Assembly (NCBI RefSeq): GCF_007115105.1
Contig: NZ_SULJ01000012.1
Location: forward strand, 62,001-126,000
Source of the DNA: Clostridium sp. HBUAS56010
GTDB lineage: Bacteria > Bacillota > Clostridia > Lachnospirales > Lachnospiraceae
Direction of reading: 5' to 3'
DNA length: 64,000 nt
Shown here piece after piece: positions 43,578-51,609 of this stretch. The position numbers and the translations under genes were made by a program. The notes below the pieces were generated by a model, which was not told where the DNA came from, ran no database searches, and saw nothing but the letters and a program-made list of their open reading frames with translations. Each line of letters begins with the position of its first letter. Positions within the stretch are counted from its first letter, which is position 1.

Positions 43578-44204
43578 ATGAAGATAAGACGTTATGATGA
43601 AATGAATGGATTGGGTCTTGATCTGATTCGTGAGATCGGCAGTATTGGAACTGGTAATTCCGCAACTGCCTTATCATCCTTGCTTAATAAATCAGTACGC
43701 ATGACGCTTCCTGATGTTCAGATTTTAGGATATAACGAAGCGATTAAATTCCTTGGAGATCCTGAGGAGATTGTAGCAGCCATTCTGGTAAAGATGACCG
43801 GAGAGATAAACGGTCTTATGCTGTTCATCCTGAAACTTGATTTTATTAATGAGGTATTAAGCAGTGTCATGCAAAAAGAGATTGAGGACTATTATCAGTT
43901 AAATGTAATAGAGACATCAGCTCTTGAAGAGATCGGTAATATTATTATTTCATCTTATGTCAATGCAATGTCAACACTGAGTGATGTGGCAATTAATTTG
44001 TCAGTACCCGATACGGCAGTGAATATGTTAGGCGGAATATTAAGCGTTCCGATGGTAGAATTTGGCTACCAGACAGATAAGATGATGATGATCAGCGGAC
44101 AGTTTCTCATTGATGGAAAAGAACTCCACAGCGACCTTCTCATGATGCCTGATATTGAGTCATTAAACTTTCTCATGGAAAAACTGGGGATTACGAATGG
44201 ATAA
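43578..44204 (+). CDS. cheC: CheY-P phosphatase CheC
   Basis: A 208-residue CheC. It removes phosphate from CheY and binds CheD. Each half has an active-site helix: the first reads IREIGSIGTGNSATALS (about residues 18-34), where the ExxN signature is Glu-Ile-Gly-Ser, so the Asn is Ser (one base change from Asn); the second reads LEEIGNIIISSYVNAMS (about 115) with Glu and Asn intact. So one site may be weakened. It overlaps cheD by eight bases. Confidence 0.93.
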   Translation: MKIRRYDEMNGLGLDLIREIGSIGTGNSATALSSLLNKSVRMTLPDVQILGYNEAIKFLGDPEEIVAAILVKMTGEINGLMLFILKLDFINEVLSSVMQKEIEDYYQLNVIETSALEEIGNIIISSYVNAMSTLSDVAINLSVPDTAVNMLGGILSVPMVEFGYQTDKMMMISGQFLIDGKELHSDLLMMPDIESLNFLMEKLGITNG

Positions 44205-44679
44205 ACAGATTACAGTAGGAATTGCAGATATGAAATTTGCCAGGCAGGAAGGGACCTTGATTACTTATGCACTTGGGTCCTGCATTGGCATAAGTCTGTA
44301 TGACCCGATGATTAAGCTGGGAGCGCTTGTGCACATTATGCTTCCAGAAGTATACGGAACAGGGGACGGAAATGTATTCAAATATGCGGATACAGGATTG
44401 GCTGAGACTTTTCGCAAGATTGAAATCATGGGAGCCAGGAAAAACAGATTGATTGCTAAAATAGCCGGAGGTGCCAAGATGTTCCAGCTCCAGGGGAACA
44501 GCACTCTTGGCAATATCGGAGCCAGGAACATTGTCAGTGTAAAACAGATATTAAAGACAGCAGGAATCCGTCTTACAGCCGAAGATGTAGGTGAGAATTA
44601 TGCCCGTACCATGTCGGTGAATTTATGCACGGGAGAGGTCCGGATTCGTACATATGGGAGAGCTGAAATTGTTTTGTAA
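44197..44679 (+). CDS. cheD: Chemoreceptor glutamine deamidase CheD
   Basis: A 160-residue CheD that deamidates receptor glutamines and is controlled by CheC. The catalytic triad region is seen: YALGSCIGISLYD with the nucleophilic Cys near residue 29, LVHIMLPE with the His near residue 46, and a Thr further on. KIAGGAKMFQL is the family middle motif. Start overlaps the end of cheC. Confidence 0.93.
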   Translation: MDKQITVGIADMKFARQEGTLITYALGSCIGISLYDPMIKLGALVHIMLPEVYGTGDGNVFKYADTGLAETFRKIEIMGARKNRLIAKIAGGAKMFQLQGNSTLGNIGARNIVSVKQILKTAGIRLTAEDVGENYARTMSVNLCTGEVRIRTYGRAEIVL

Positions 44680-44682
44680 GCA

Positions 44683-44710
44683 TTATGAACTGGCAGAAGA
44701 ATGTCGATAA
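44683..44710 (+). promoter_or_regulatory. FliA (sigma-28)-type promoter candidate, cheV
   Basis: TTAT (44683-44686), 16-base spacer, GTCGATAA (44703-44710), about 45 bases before the cheV start. The same -35 and -10 words recur before fliD. Confidence 0.5.
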
Positions 44711-44762
44711 GTGAGTAGGCAGGTGTTTTTGCTGGATTATATTGGGATAAAGGAGAAAAAAT

Positions 44763-45683
44763 ATGGCAGAAACAGAGATTTTGTTAGAATCAGGGACCAA
44801 TGAGATTGAAATAATGGAATTTACCATTTATGGTGAATTATATGGAATCAATGTTGCAAAAGTACGTGAGATTATGATGTCAGATAAGGTAAAACCTATC
44901 CCGCATGCCCATCCTTCTGTAGAAGGTATTTTTAAACCAAGGGATCTTTTACTTACGGTTATTGATCTTCCTCATTATTTGACTGGAAGTGAAACAGAGA
45001 AGCAGGCGAAGGATCTATTCATTGTTACGAATTTTAATAAGCTTCATATTGCTTTTCGTGTTCATAGCGTCGTTGGAATCAGCCGTATATCCTGGAAGAA
45101 TATCCAGAAGCCTGATGATACCATCAGCAGAGGAGATGAAGGGGTAGCTACTGGCATTGCTCAGTGCGGAGAAGATCTTGTTACCATTCTGGATTTTGAA
45201 AAGATTGTAGCGGATATTGCGCCGGAGACTGGAATCCAGTTAGATGAGATTAGCAAACTGGGCAAAAGAACAGAAGTGAATTGCCCTATTCTGATTGCAG
45301 AAGATTCTATTCTCTTAACAAAGATGATAGAGGCTGCACTGAAAAAGGCCGGTTATGATAATTTAACCTTTAAAAATAATGGTCAGGAAGCCTGGAATTA
45401 TCTTGAGAAGGTTCGTGATGATTCCGATCTGGATAGTAAGGTAAATCTGATTATTACAGATATTGAGATGCCCGAGATGGATGGACATCGTTTGACAAAG
45501 CTGGTAAAGGATGATCCTAAGTTAAAACATATTCCATTGATTATTTTCTCTTCTATGATTAATGATGAATTAATGGTAAAAGGGAAGAAGCTGGGCGCAA
45601 ATGAGCAGTTAAGTAAGCCAGAGATTGGACATCTGGTAGAAGTTATTGATCATCTGATTCAGGGGAGGACTAAGAATGGATAA
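44763..45683 (+). CDS. cheV: Chemotaxis coupling protein CheV (CheW domain plus receiver)
   Basis: A 306-residue protein: an N-terminal CheW-like domain (about 10-155, with IEIMEFTIYGELYGINVAKVREI pattern) and a receiver domain (about 170-300) with LIAEDSILL, the phospho-acceptor Asp in LIITDIEMPEMDGH near residue 235, Ser in IIFSSMI and Lys in LSKPEIG. It links receptors to CheA and tunes adaptation. It has its own FliA-type promoter and overlaps the next gene by eight bases. Confidence 0.94.
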   Translation: MAETEILLESGTNEIEIMEFTIYGELYGINVAKVREIMMSDKVKPIPHAHPSVEGIFKPRDLLLTVIDLPHYLTGSETEKQAKDLFIVTNFNKLHIAFRVHSVVGISRISWKNIQKPDDTISRGDEGVATGIAQCGEDLVTILDFEKIVADIAPETGIQLDEISKLGKRTEVNCPILIAEDSILLTKMIEAALKKAGYDNLTFKNNGQEAWNYLEKVRDDSDLDSKVNLIITDIEMPEMDGHRLTKLVKDDPKLKHIPLIIFSSMINDELMVKGKKLGANEQLSKPEIGHLVEVIDHLIQGRTKNG

Positions 45684-46959
45684 ATATGTCACCCGACAAC
45701 CGATTAAGGCATTAAAAGAAGACAGAATTGTCGGATATGAAGTATTGTTCCAGAAAGACTATAATTCTATTTACAGCAGTTCTGATGTAGCAGTCGCTGA
45801 TACGATTTCAGACTTTCTTATGCAAAATTCTGATAGCTTTGCAGATGATAAACTGACCTTTGTCACCTTTACTCCTGCACTGCTGTTCCGAAACACTCCA
45901 AAGATTTTTGACAAAGAAAAAATGGTGATTCAGATTGAAGATCATGTGATGATTCATCCTCTTGCACCAACTATTATCCGGAAATACAAAGCAGAAGGAT
46001 ATAAGTTTGCTATCAATGATTTTCAGTTTTCTCCCAGCTATTTTGCAATGCTGGACTTTGCCACTTATGTTAAGATTGATATTGCTAATAAGCGTGATCC
46101 GAAAGATAGATTATCTCTGGTAAATATTGTTAATACTATGAAAGGTCTTGACAAAAAGTGCATAGCAACCGGTGTAAAGGAAAAAGAAGACTATGAACTT
46201 GCACTGGAGATTGATGCAGATTTTGTGGAAGGCAGTTATGTAGCAGAAGTGCTGGCGAAAAAAGTAAACCGCATGGAGTTCCTTCAGGGGAATTTCTTTC
46301 AGCTAGTTGTGGAAGTGTCAAAAGATGAACCAGATATTGAACAGATAGAAGCAATCATAAGCCGTGATGCTGCTCTTAGTTATGCACTCTTAAAGATTGT
46401 GAATTCCGCATATTTTGCCCTGCGATGCAGAGTATCTTCTATCCGGCAGGCATTGATTATTATGGGAATCAGCCAGTTAAAGCAGTGGGTATATCTGTTG
46501 AGCTTTAACAACAATAACCATCACGATCAGGCATTAGAAGCAATTATGAAGATATCATTTTTAAGAGCTAATTTTGCTATGGCTCTTTCCGATCACATCT
46601 GTGATTTTCCAATTCTTCGTTCAGAAGCTTATATGATGGGAATGTTCTCAACATTACAATTTATGATTAATGCACCAGTTGACGAGATTCTTGCTGAGAT
46701 TCCGGTTGCTCAGGAGATAAAAGAGGCACTAACAGATAAGACAGGAGTCTGTGGAACTTTATATAAACTTATTCTCAGTTATGAGAATGCGGAGTGGAAG
46801 AATGTTAAGTCATATTCCGATGAATTATGCCTTCCTTCCGGATTACTTGCACAGACCTACATGGATTGTGTTGATGCTGTTAACGAGATATGGAATAGTC
46901 TGATTATCAGTGCAGATCAGGAAGTTGAACCAATAGAAGAAGAAAAAACCCACGCCTAA
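45676..46959 (+). CDS. EAL-HDOD signalling protein with degenerate EAL domain
   Basis: A 427-residue protein. Residues 1-190 resemble an EAL domain, but the EAL signature is EVL (GYEVLFQ) and the other metal-binding acids are not evident, so phosphodiesterase activity is unlikely. Residues about 200-390 are an HDOD domain (LLKIVNSAYFALRCRVSSIRQAL pattern, about 237-260; IMGISQLKQWVYLL). Proteins of this layout act as protein-interaction regulators, some of them in motility control (CdgJ type). Translational overlap with cheV points to a chemotaxis or motility role. Its stop codon lies in the loop of a bidirectional terminator. Confidence 0.85.
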   Translation: MDKYVTRQPIKALKEDRIVGYEVLFQKDYNSIYSSSDVAVADTISDFLMQNSDSFADDKLTFVTFTPALLFRNTPKIFDKEKMVIQIEDHVMIHPLAPTIIRKYKAEGYKFAINDFQFSPSYFAMLDFATYVKIDIANKRDPKDRLSLVNIVNTMKGLDKKCIATGVKEKEDYELALEIDADFVEGSYVAEVLAKKVNRMEFLQGNFFQLVVEVSKDEPDIEQIEAIISRDAALSYALLKIVNSAYFALRCRVSSIRQALIIMGISQLKQWVYLLSFNNNNHHDQALEAIMKISFLRANFAMALSDHICDFPILRSEAYMMGMFSTLQFMINAPVDEILAEIPVAQEIKEALTDKTGVCGTLYKLILSYENAEWKNVKSYSDELCLPSGLLAQTYMDCVDAVNEIWNSLIISADQEVEPIEEEKTHA

Positions 46960-46972
46960 TGGTGTGGGTTTT
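46945..46972. terminator. Bidirectional terminator holding both convergent stop codons in its loop
   Basis: Twelve-bp stem (46945-46956 with 46961-46972, one G-T pair) and a TAAT tetraloop. The arms are AAAACCCAC... and ...GTGGGTTTT, so each strand ends in T. The + strand stop TAA (46957-46959) and the minus-strand stop TAG (46956-46958) of the two genes overlap at the loop. Confidence 0.85.
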
Positions 46973-47756
46973 GTTTTACCGTAAAACAGGATTTTGTAAG
47001 TTCCACAATGACCTGCTGTGCATACCGATTGGTATAAAAGTTTAAAAGCGGAGATGCGGATGAAGAGTCAACCACAATATATTTAGGAGACAATTTTGTC
47101 AGTGTCAGTGCAGTAATGTCTGCAAGGCAGCGTCCGCAGGAACAGGTATCGAATTTGGCTGCATAATCTTTCGTCATGGATTTAACAATGTATTCCATAA
47201 CATTCAGATACTGGTATGTAGGGGAATCAGCCTCTGGTATGGATTGTGCCGCAATTACCTCATCGGAAAAATCCTTTTTCGGTGTCAAGTCTTCTGTTTG
47301 GGAAGCAACCGGTTCTGTAGGCTCCTCTACCTCTGAATTCTCCGTCTTGAAATCTTCTATATCCGGTTCATCCAGTGTTTCAACCGGATTCATTGTTTCG
47401 GATACGGGTATTTCTGAATCTGGTTCCGGCAATTGTGTTTCTGCATCAGTCTTTTCAAGTGCTTCTGCAGATAATGATTCCTCTTCTTCTAACTGCTCAC
47501 GAATCAGCTCAGATACAGGGTCAGGTGCAGAAGAGGACATGTCTATGATTGATATGGGGGAAGGGGTTAAAGGACCTTCCTGGGTTTGAATAGAGGCTTG
47601 ATGAGCCAATACGGTAAGTTCTTTAATTGTTTCAGGGGAATCTGCAGTCAGGGTAGCAGCAAGGTTTTCTTTTGCAGCTTCTGATTTGGAAGATTCCGGT
47701 TCGTCACCAGCCAACAAATTCATAACATGGGCAGTTTTACTACTTTTTCTAGCCAC
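46956..47756 (-). CDS. ComFB-domain protein with long acidic linker, partner of ParA
   Basis: A 266-residue protein. Residues 1-18 are basic with a short hydrophobic helix (MARKSSKTAHVMNLLAG), residues about 20-180 are low-complexity and rich in Glu, Ser, Pro and Thr, and residues 181-266 form a ComFB domain (PF10719): YLNVMEYIVKSMTKDY, then three cysteines C205, C207 and C210 in TCSCGRCLADITALTLTKL, then KYIV. ComFB domains have been reported as cyclic-dinucleotide receptors in some bacteria. The gene follows parA by 25 bases on the same strand; the basic N-terminal peptide is a plausible ParA contact (inference). GTG start after GAGGAG. Confidence 0.8.
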   Translation of the reverse strand: MARKSSKTAHVMNLLAGDEPESSKSEAAKENLAATLTADSPETIKELTVLAHQASIQTQEGPLTPSPISIIDMSSSAPDPVSELIREQLEEEESLSAEALEKTDAETQLPEPDSEIPVSETMNPVETLDEPDIEDFKTENSEVEEPTEPVASQTEDLTPKKDFSDEVIAAQSIPEADSPTYQYLNVMEYIVKSMTKDYAAKFDTCSCGRCLADITALTLTKLSPKYIVVDSSSASPLLNFYTNRYAQQVIVELTKSCFTVKQNPHH

Positions 47757-47781
47757 GGTTTTGAACTCCTCTCATGATATA

Positions 47782-48555
47782 TTAATTTTTACGCTGATGG
47801 ATTAGTTTTAGAACCTCATCAACCAATGCCTGGAAATCCAATGCGGGATTGGATCGGGGGGCATAGTCCAGTAAGCTCTCGCCCTGTGCAGGTGCCTCCG
47901 CAACACTGACACTGGAACGGATATGGGTTTCAAATACAACAGTACCAATCTGAGCAGCAATATCCTGAGCCATTTCTTTCACTTCTTTGGAAAGCAAAGT
48001 TCTGGAATTATATTTATTGAGCAGAATGCCAAGAACATCCAGATTGGGGTTTACAGAGGCACGTACTGTGTTAATGGTTTCTTTTATCTGAGAAACACCT
48101 AACAGACTCAAAATTTCCGGAATCATGGGAATAATCAGATAATCCGCTGCCGCATATGCGTTCACAGTCAGAATATTTAATGCGGGAGGGGTATCAATAA
48201 TAATGTAGTCATAATAACCTGCTACAGTAGAAAGAATGTTTTTTAACATGCTTTCCCGCTGTTTTCCGGTAAATTCCAACTCGGCACTGCTTAACAGAAT
48301 ATTGGATGAGATAACATCACAGTACTTTGAGGAGCGAATTGCTTCCTGTAAAGTTGCCGTTCCCTTAAAAACTTCATATATAGTAGCACAGGATTCGATC
48401 TCCAGACCAAGGCTGAAACCTAAGTTACCCTGTGGATCTAAATCGACAGCCAGAACTCTCTTCTGCTTCATAGCCAGACCGCAGGCAATCGAGCAGGAAG
48501 TGGTTGTTTTGCCTACGCCGCCCTTTTGATTTGTAATGGTAATTACCGTGGACAA
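47782..48555 (-). CDS. ParA/Soj-family ATPase
   Basis: A 257-residue deviant-Walker ATPase. Walker A NQKGGVGKTTTSC with the signature Lys at residue 9 or so, Walker A' VDLDPQGNLGFSLG, Walker B YDYIIIDTPPALNILTVNA, and a C-terminal Arg/Lys-bearing segment. It lacks the C-terminal amphipathic helix of MinD and any N-terminal FlhG motif, so it resembles Soj-type nucleoid-binding ParA. No ParB is adjacent; the partner appears to be the ComFB protein. I chose TTG 48555 (GGAGGT, 7-base spacing); the longer frame from ATG 48570 would place that Shine-Dalgarno inside the coding sequence. Confidence 0.85.
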   Translation of the reverse strand: MSTVITITNQKGGVGKTTTSCSIACGLAMKQKRVLAVDLDPQGNLGFSLGLEIESCATIYEVFKGTATLQEAIRSSKYCDVISSNILLSSAELEFTGKQRESMLKNILSTVAGYYDYIIIDTPPALNILTVNAYAAADYLIIPMIPEILSLLGVSQIKETINTVRASVNPNLDVLGILLNKYNSRTLLSKEVKEMAQDIAAQIGTVVFETHIRSSVSVAEAPAQGESLLDYAPRSNPALDFQALVDEVLKLIHQRKN

Positions 48556-48579
48556 CTTCAATACCTCCATTCGTAAATT

Positions 48580-48598
48580 AAGATAATACTATTATCTT
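48580..48598. repeat. Inverted repeat between parA and fliD
   Basis: AAGATAA (48580-48586), five bases, TTATCTT (48592-48598): a perfect dyad in the divergent promoter region, overlapping the proposed -35 of fliD. It could be an operator. Confidence 0.4.
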
Positions 48599-48619
48599 TA
48601 GTATACAGTATGTCGATAA
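48592..48619 (+). promoter_or_regulatory. FliA (sigma-28)-type promoter candidate, fliD operon
   Basis: TTAT (48592-48595), 16-base spacer, GTCGATAA (48612-48619), the same words and spacing as the cheV site. About 77 bases before the fliD start. Confidence 0.5.
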
Positions 48620-48696
48620 ATAAGTATAGTAAAAACAAGAAAAAAACCGATTTTTGTCGAAGGATCGGCTTTGTAATAATAGAAAGGAGCTTATAT

Positions 48697-51141
48697 ATGG
48701 CAAGTGTATCAAGCAGTACCAGTGGTGTCGGTTCAGCATCCAGTCTTAGAGGATTTGGAGGGCTTAGCAGCGGTCTGGACAGGGATAGCCTTATTGAAGG
48801 AATGACAGCCGCGACCAGAGCCAAGATTGCCAAGCAGCAAAAGAGCAGGCAGTCTTTATTATGGAAACAGGAGGCTTACCAGTCTGTCAGCTCTAAGCTG
48901 GTAGAATTTGCGAACAAATATACCTCATATCTTAATCCAACTACAAATTTATCAAGCCCAAGTTTTTGGGGGCGAAGCAGTATAACAGCTTTAGGAGAGA
49001 ATGAAAAATATGTAAAGGTTACCGGCAGTTCTCCTTCAGTTAACACCATCTCCGTTGCGGGAGTGAAGCAGATGGCACAGCAGGCTTCCAAGGTTTCCAA
49101 AGGGGCCGTATCTGGTTCTGCACTTTCCACTGGCGGCATTAATATGGGAAAAGCTTCTGTAAGTAATTTAGAGGGTGGATATATAACCTTTCAATATGGA
49201 AGTAAGACTTACAGCGTTGATATGCTCACTGGTGAAGATTATGATTATTCCACTAGTGAAGGGATTACTTCTGCAATAAAGGAATCCTTAAAGAAGGTTA
49301 CAATCGGCAATGGCCAGACTTTAGGGGATGTCATTCAGGTTTCTGTTACCGGAGAGAATGAAGACATGAGGTTAGAGTTTAAGCTGAATGAAAAGGATAC
49401 GAACAGCCTTTGGGTTGCAGGAGGTAATGAAAAAGCGCTGGACGCACTTGGTTTTTCCAATATTAAGAGTATGAGCGATGAAGAACGCAGAATTGACAGC
49501 AATGGTTTTTCGGAATTAGTAAAAGGAAAACAGCAGGTCCTTTCTCAAGAACTGTCTTTTGCAGAACGTGTTGCAGATAAGAGTATGTCCTTTACATATA
49601 ACGGAGTTACTAAGAGTATAAAGTTTGGCAGTCAAGAAGAAATAGAAAAATTGTTTCAGGGAAAAACTGATGCAGAGGCACTGGATCTGGTTGCTGAAGA
49701 TATGCAGAAGAAGTTGGATGACCAGTTTGGTAAGGACAGAATTGATGTAAGAGCTAATGGAGAAAAGTTAGAGTTTAGGGCAATGATCCCAGGTAGCAGA
49801 GGTGAAGAGACAGATGAAAATGGGAATATACAAAAAACCATTAAAGTTGATTATTCTTCCATTCTTTCTATTTCTTCAGCGGACCGCGGGATTTTAGGCA
49901 GCAATGGTGCATTAAATGTATCCAATGGCGCGTCAAATCGCCTGAATCTTGATGTTTCTATTTTGAATTCAGGGTTGGATTCCTTAGCAGGGTCAGACAA
50001 GAAAAAAAGCGATCCTCTGAAAATTAAAATTAACGATGTCGAGATTACGGGGCTGACCTATGGAAGCAGTGTGAATGAAATTATGAATGCAATTAATTCA
50101 TCTGATGCAGGCGTAAAGGTCAGTTATTTAAAGAACGCAGATAAATTCATTTTTGAGTCTACGGTTGATGGGGCTGCCGGACGTGTAAAGTTTGAAAGTA
50201 CGGAAGAATATAAAGATATGTCTGGAATTTTTGGTACAAATTTTTCAGAAACAGAAGGTCTGGATGCGATTGTTTCCGTTAAATATGGCACAAACTCCGA
50301 TCCAATCGAATTGGTCAGGGGCAGTAATTCCTTTAATTTAGATGGACTTAACATTACAGTTAGCGGTACCTTTGGCTATAAAGAAGACAATACTATTGAT
50401 AAAACTCAGGAAGTGACTTTTAGTGGAAAAGCTGATGGAGACAAGATTGTAAATGCTTTGAATGATATGATTAAGGATTATAATGAGATCATTGAGCTTG
50501 TGAATAAGCAGCTGACAAAAAAGCCAAACCGGGATTATTCTCCTTTAACAGAAGACCAGAAGAATGAAATGACAGAAGACCAGATTAAAAATTGGGAAGA
50601 TAAGGCAAAGGAAGGAATACTGTTTAATGACAGCGAGTTAAGGTCCTTATCCGATAGCTTACGCTTTATATTTGATGCTGGTTCAGATGACAAAGCATTA
50701 TTAAGCTCCTTTGGAATTTCCACTTCCTCCAATTACGGGGATAAAGGAAAGCTTGTCTTCAATGAAACTGAATTCCGTGCTGCTTTAGAGTCAAGACCAG
50801 AAGATATTCAAAAGATTTTTACAAAGAAAGAAGACACTTCTGATGGACAGAGTGATGGATTAATGGCAAAATTGACAGAGATTACAGACCGTTATGCTTC
50901 CACAAAGGGGGCGGTAAAGGGAACTTTAATCGAAAAAGCCGGTTCAGTCTATGCGCCAAGCAATGTGTTGAGTAACACGTTACAGAAGTCCATTGACAGT
51001 ATTGATAAGTATATCAAACAGCTTCAAACTCGTTTATCAGATGAAAATGATCGTTATATAAAGCAATTCACCAATTTGGAAAAAGTAATTTCTCAGATGA
51101 ATTCCCAAAGTAGTTGGCTGAATTCATCATTAGGCGGTTAA
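48697..51141 (+). CDS. fliD: Flagellar filament cap protein FliD
   Basis: An 814-residue filament cap. N-terminal FliD motif RGFGGLSSGLDRDSLIEGM (about 18-36), a KQQKSRQSLLWKQEAYQSV coiled segment, large variable beta-rich middle, and the C-terminal FliD domain (ALNDMIKDYNEIIELVNKQL, then IDKYIKQLQTRLSDENDRYIKQF). It is long for FliD (450-700 in many species), mainly in the middle. I chose the ATG at 48697 after AAAGGAG; the upstream 29 codons of open frame run through the leader. Confidence 0.93.
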   Translation: MASVSSSTSGVGSASSLRGFGGLSSGLDRDSLIEGMTAATRAKIAKQQKSRQSLLWKQEAYQSVSSKLVEFANKYTSYLNPTTNLSSPSFWGRSSITALGENEKYVKVTGSSPSVNTISVAGVKQMAQQASKVSKGAVSGSALSTGGINMGKASVSNLEGGYITFQYGSKTYSVDMLTGEDYDYSTSEGITSAIKESLKKVTIGNGQTLGDVIQVSVTGENEDMRLEFKLNEKDTNSLWVAGGNEKALDALGFSNIKSMSDEERRIDSNGFSELVKGKQQVLSQELSFAERVADKSMSFTYNGVTKSIKFGSQEEIEKLFQGKTDAEALDLVAEDMQKKLDDQFGKDRIDVRANGEKLEFRAMIPGSRGEETDENGNIQKTIKVDYSSILSISSADRGILGSNGALNVSNGASNRLNLDVSILNSGLDSLAGSDKKKSDPLKIKINDVEITGLTYGSSVNEIMNAINSSDAGVKVSYLKNADKFIFESTVDGAAGRVKFESTEEYKDMSGIFGTNFSETEGLDAIVSVKYGTNSDPIELVRGSNSFNLDGLNITVSGTFGYKEDNTIDKTQEVTFSGKADGDKIVNALNDMIKDYNEIIELVNKQLTKKPNRDYSPLTEDQKNEMTEDQIKNWEDKAKEGILFNDSELRSLSDSLRFIFDAGSDDKALLSSFGISTSSNYGDKGKLVFNETEFRAALESRPEDIQKIFTKKEDTSDGQSDGLMAKLTEITDRYASTKGAVKGTLIEKAGSVYAPSNVLSNTLQKSIDSIDKYIKQLQTRLSDENDRYIKQFTNLEKVISQMNSQSSWLNSSLGG

Positions 51142-51158
51142 GGACGGCGGTGTAAATA

Positions 51159-51536
51159 ATGAATATGAACGGCTATCAGCAATATAAGCAGCAATCAGTC
51201 AATACAATGACCTCCGGAGAGATGTTGACGCTTTTATTTGATGAATTATTAAAGCGTATGACAAGAGCAGATCTTTCTCTGCAAAAGAAAGATTATGTGG
51301 TTTTCGAAGAATCTATTCAGCGCTCCATTGATATTGTAACCTATTTAAAAGATACTCTTGATTTTAAATATGAAATAAGTTCTGAATTGAAACGATTATA
51401 TGACTTTTTTCTCTATGAGTTTAGTCGGATTAAAGCAGGAAGAAACTCTGCTCTTATTGGAGAACTGCGCCCTTTAGTAATAGATTTACGGGATACATTT
51501 AAGGAAGCACAACGATTAAGCAGCGAGAGAGCATAG
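51159..51536 (+). CDS. fliS: Flagellin export chaperone FliS
   Basis: A 125-residue helical chaperone: YQQYKQQSVNTMTSGEMLTLLFDELLKRM pattern (about 5-33) is the FliS signature, and the C-terminal GRNSALIGELRPLVIDLRDTF fits. It binds the C-terminal helix of flagellin and, with FliW, controls free flagellin. Seventeen bases after fliD. Confidence 0.92.
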   Translation: MNMNGYQQYKQQSVNTMTSGEMLTLLFDELLKRMTRADLSLQKKDYVVFEESIQRSIDIVTYLKDTLDFKYEISSELKRLYDFFLYEFSRIKAGRNSALIGELRPLVIDLRDTFKEAQRLSSERA

Positions 51537-51544
51537 TAGGAGCA

Positions 51545-51573
51545 GGCTGGAGGGGACAGTATCCTCTCCAGCC
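51545..51573 (+). terminator. Stem-loop between fliS and the next chaperone-like gene
   Basis: Arms 51545-51556 and 51562-51573 (12 bp, one wobble) with loop CAGTA; followed only by ATTTAT, so termination may be partial and set the level of the downstream gene. Confidence 0.55.
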
Positions 51574-51609
51574 ATTTATAAATGATTGGAATTATTTCAG
51601 GAGGCATAT

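Noticed and set aside
47176-47589. Open frame of 137 codons antisense to the ComFB gene
   Set aside because: Its Ser/Gly-rich composition is the mirror of the Glu/Ser-rich linker on the other strand; no ribosome site or family match.
47782-48570. The ParA gene as FlhG/FleN or MinD
   Set aside because: It lacks the N-terminal FlhG activation motif and the C-terminal membrane helix of MinD/FlhG, has Soj-like motifs, and is not next to flhF or flhA.
48610-48696. N-terminal extension of FliD from the upstream ATG
   Set aside because: It runs through the proposed promoter region, has no ribosome site, and the AAAGGAG before 48697 fits a normal FliD start.
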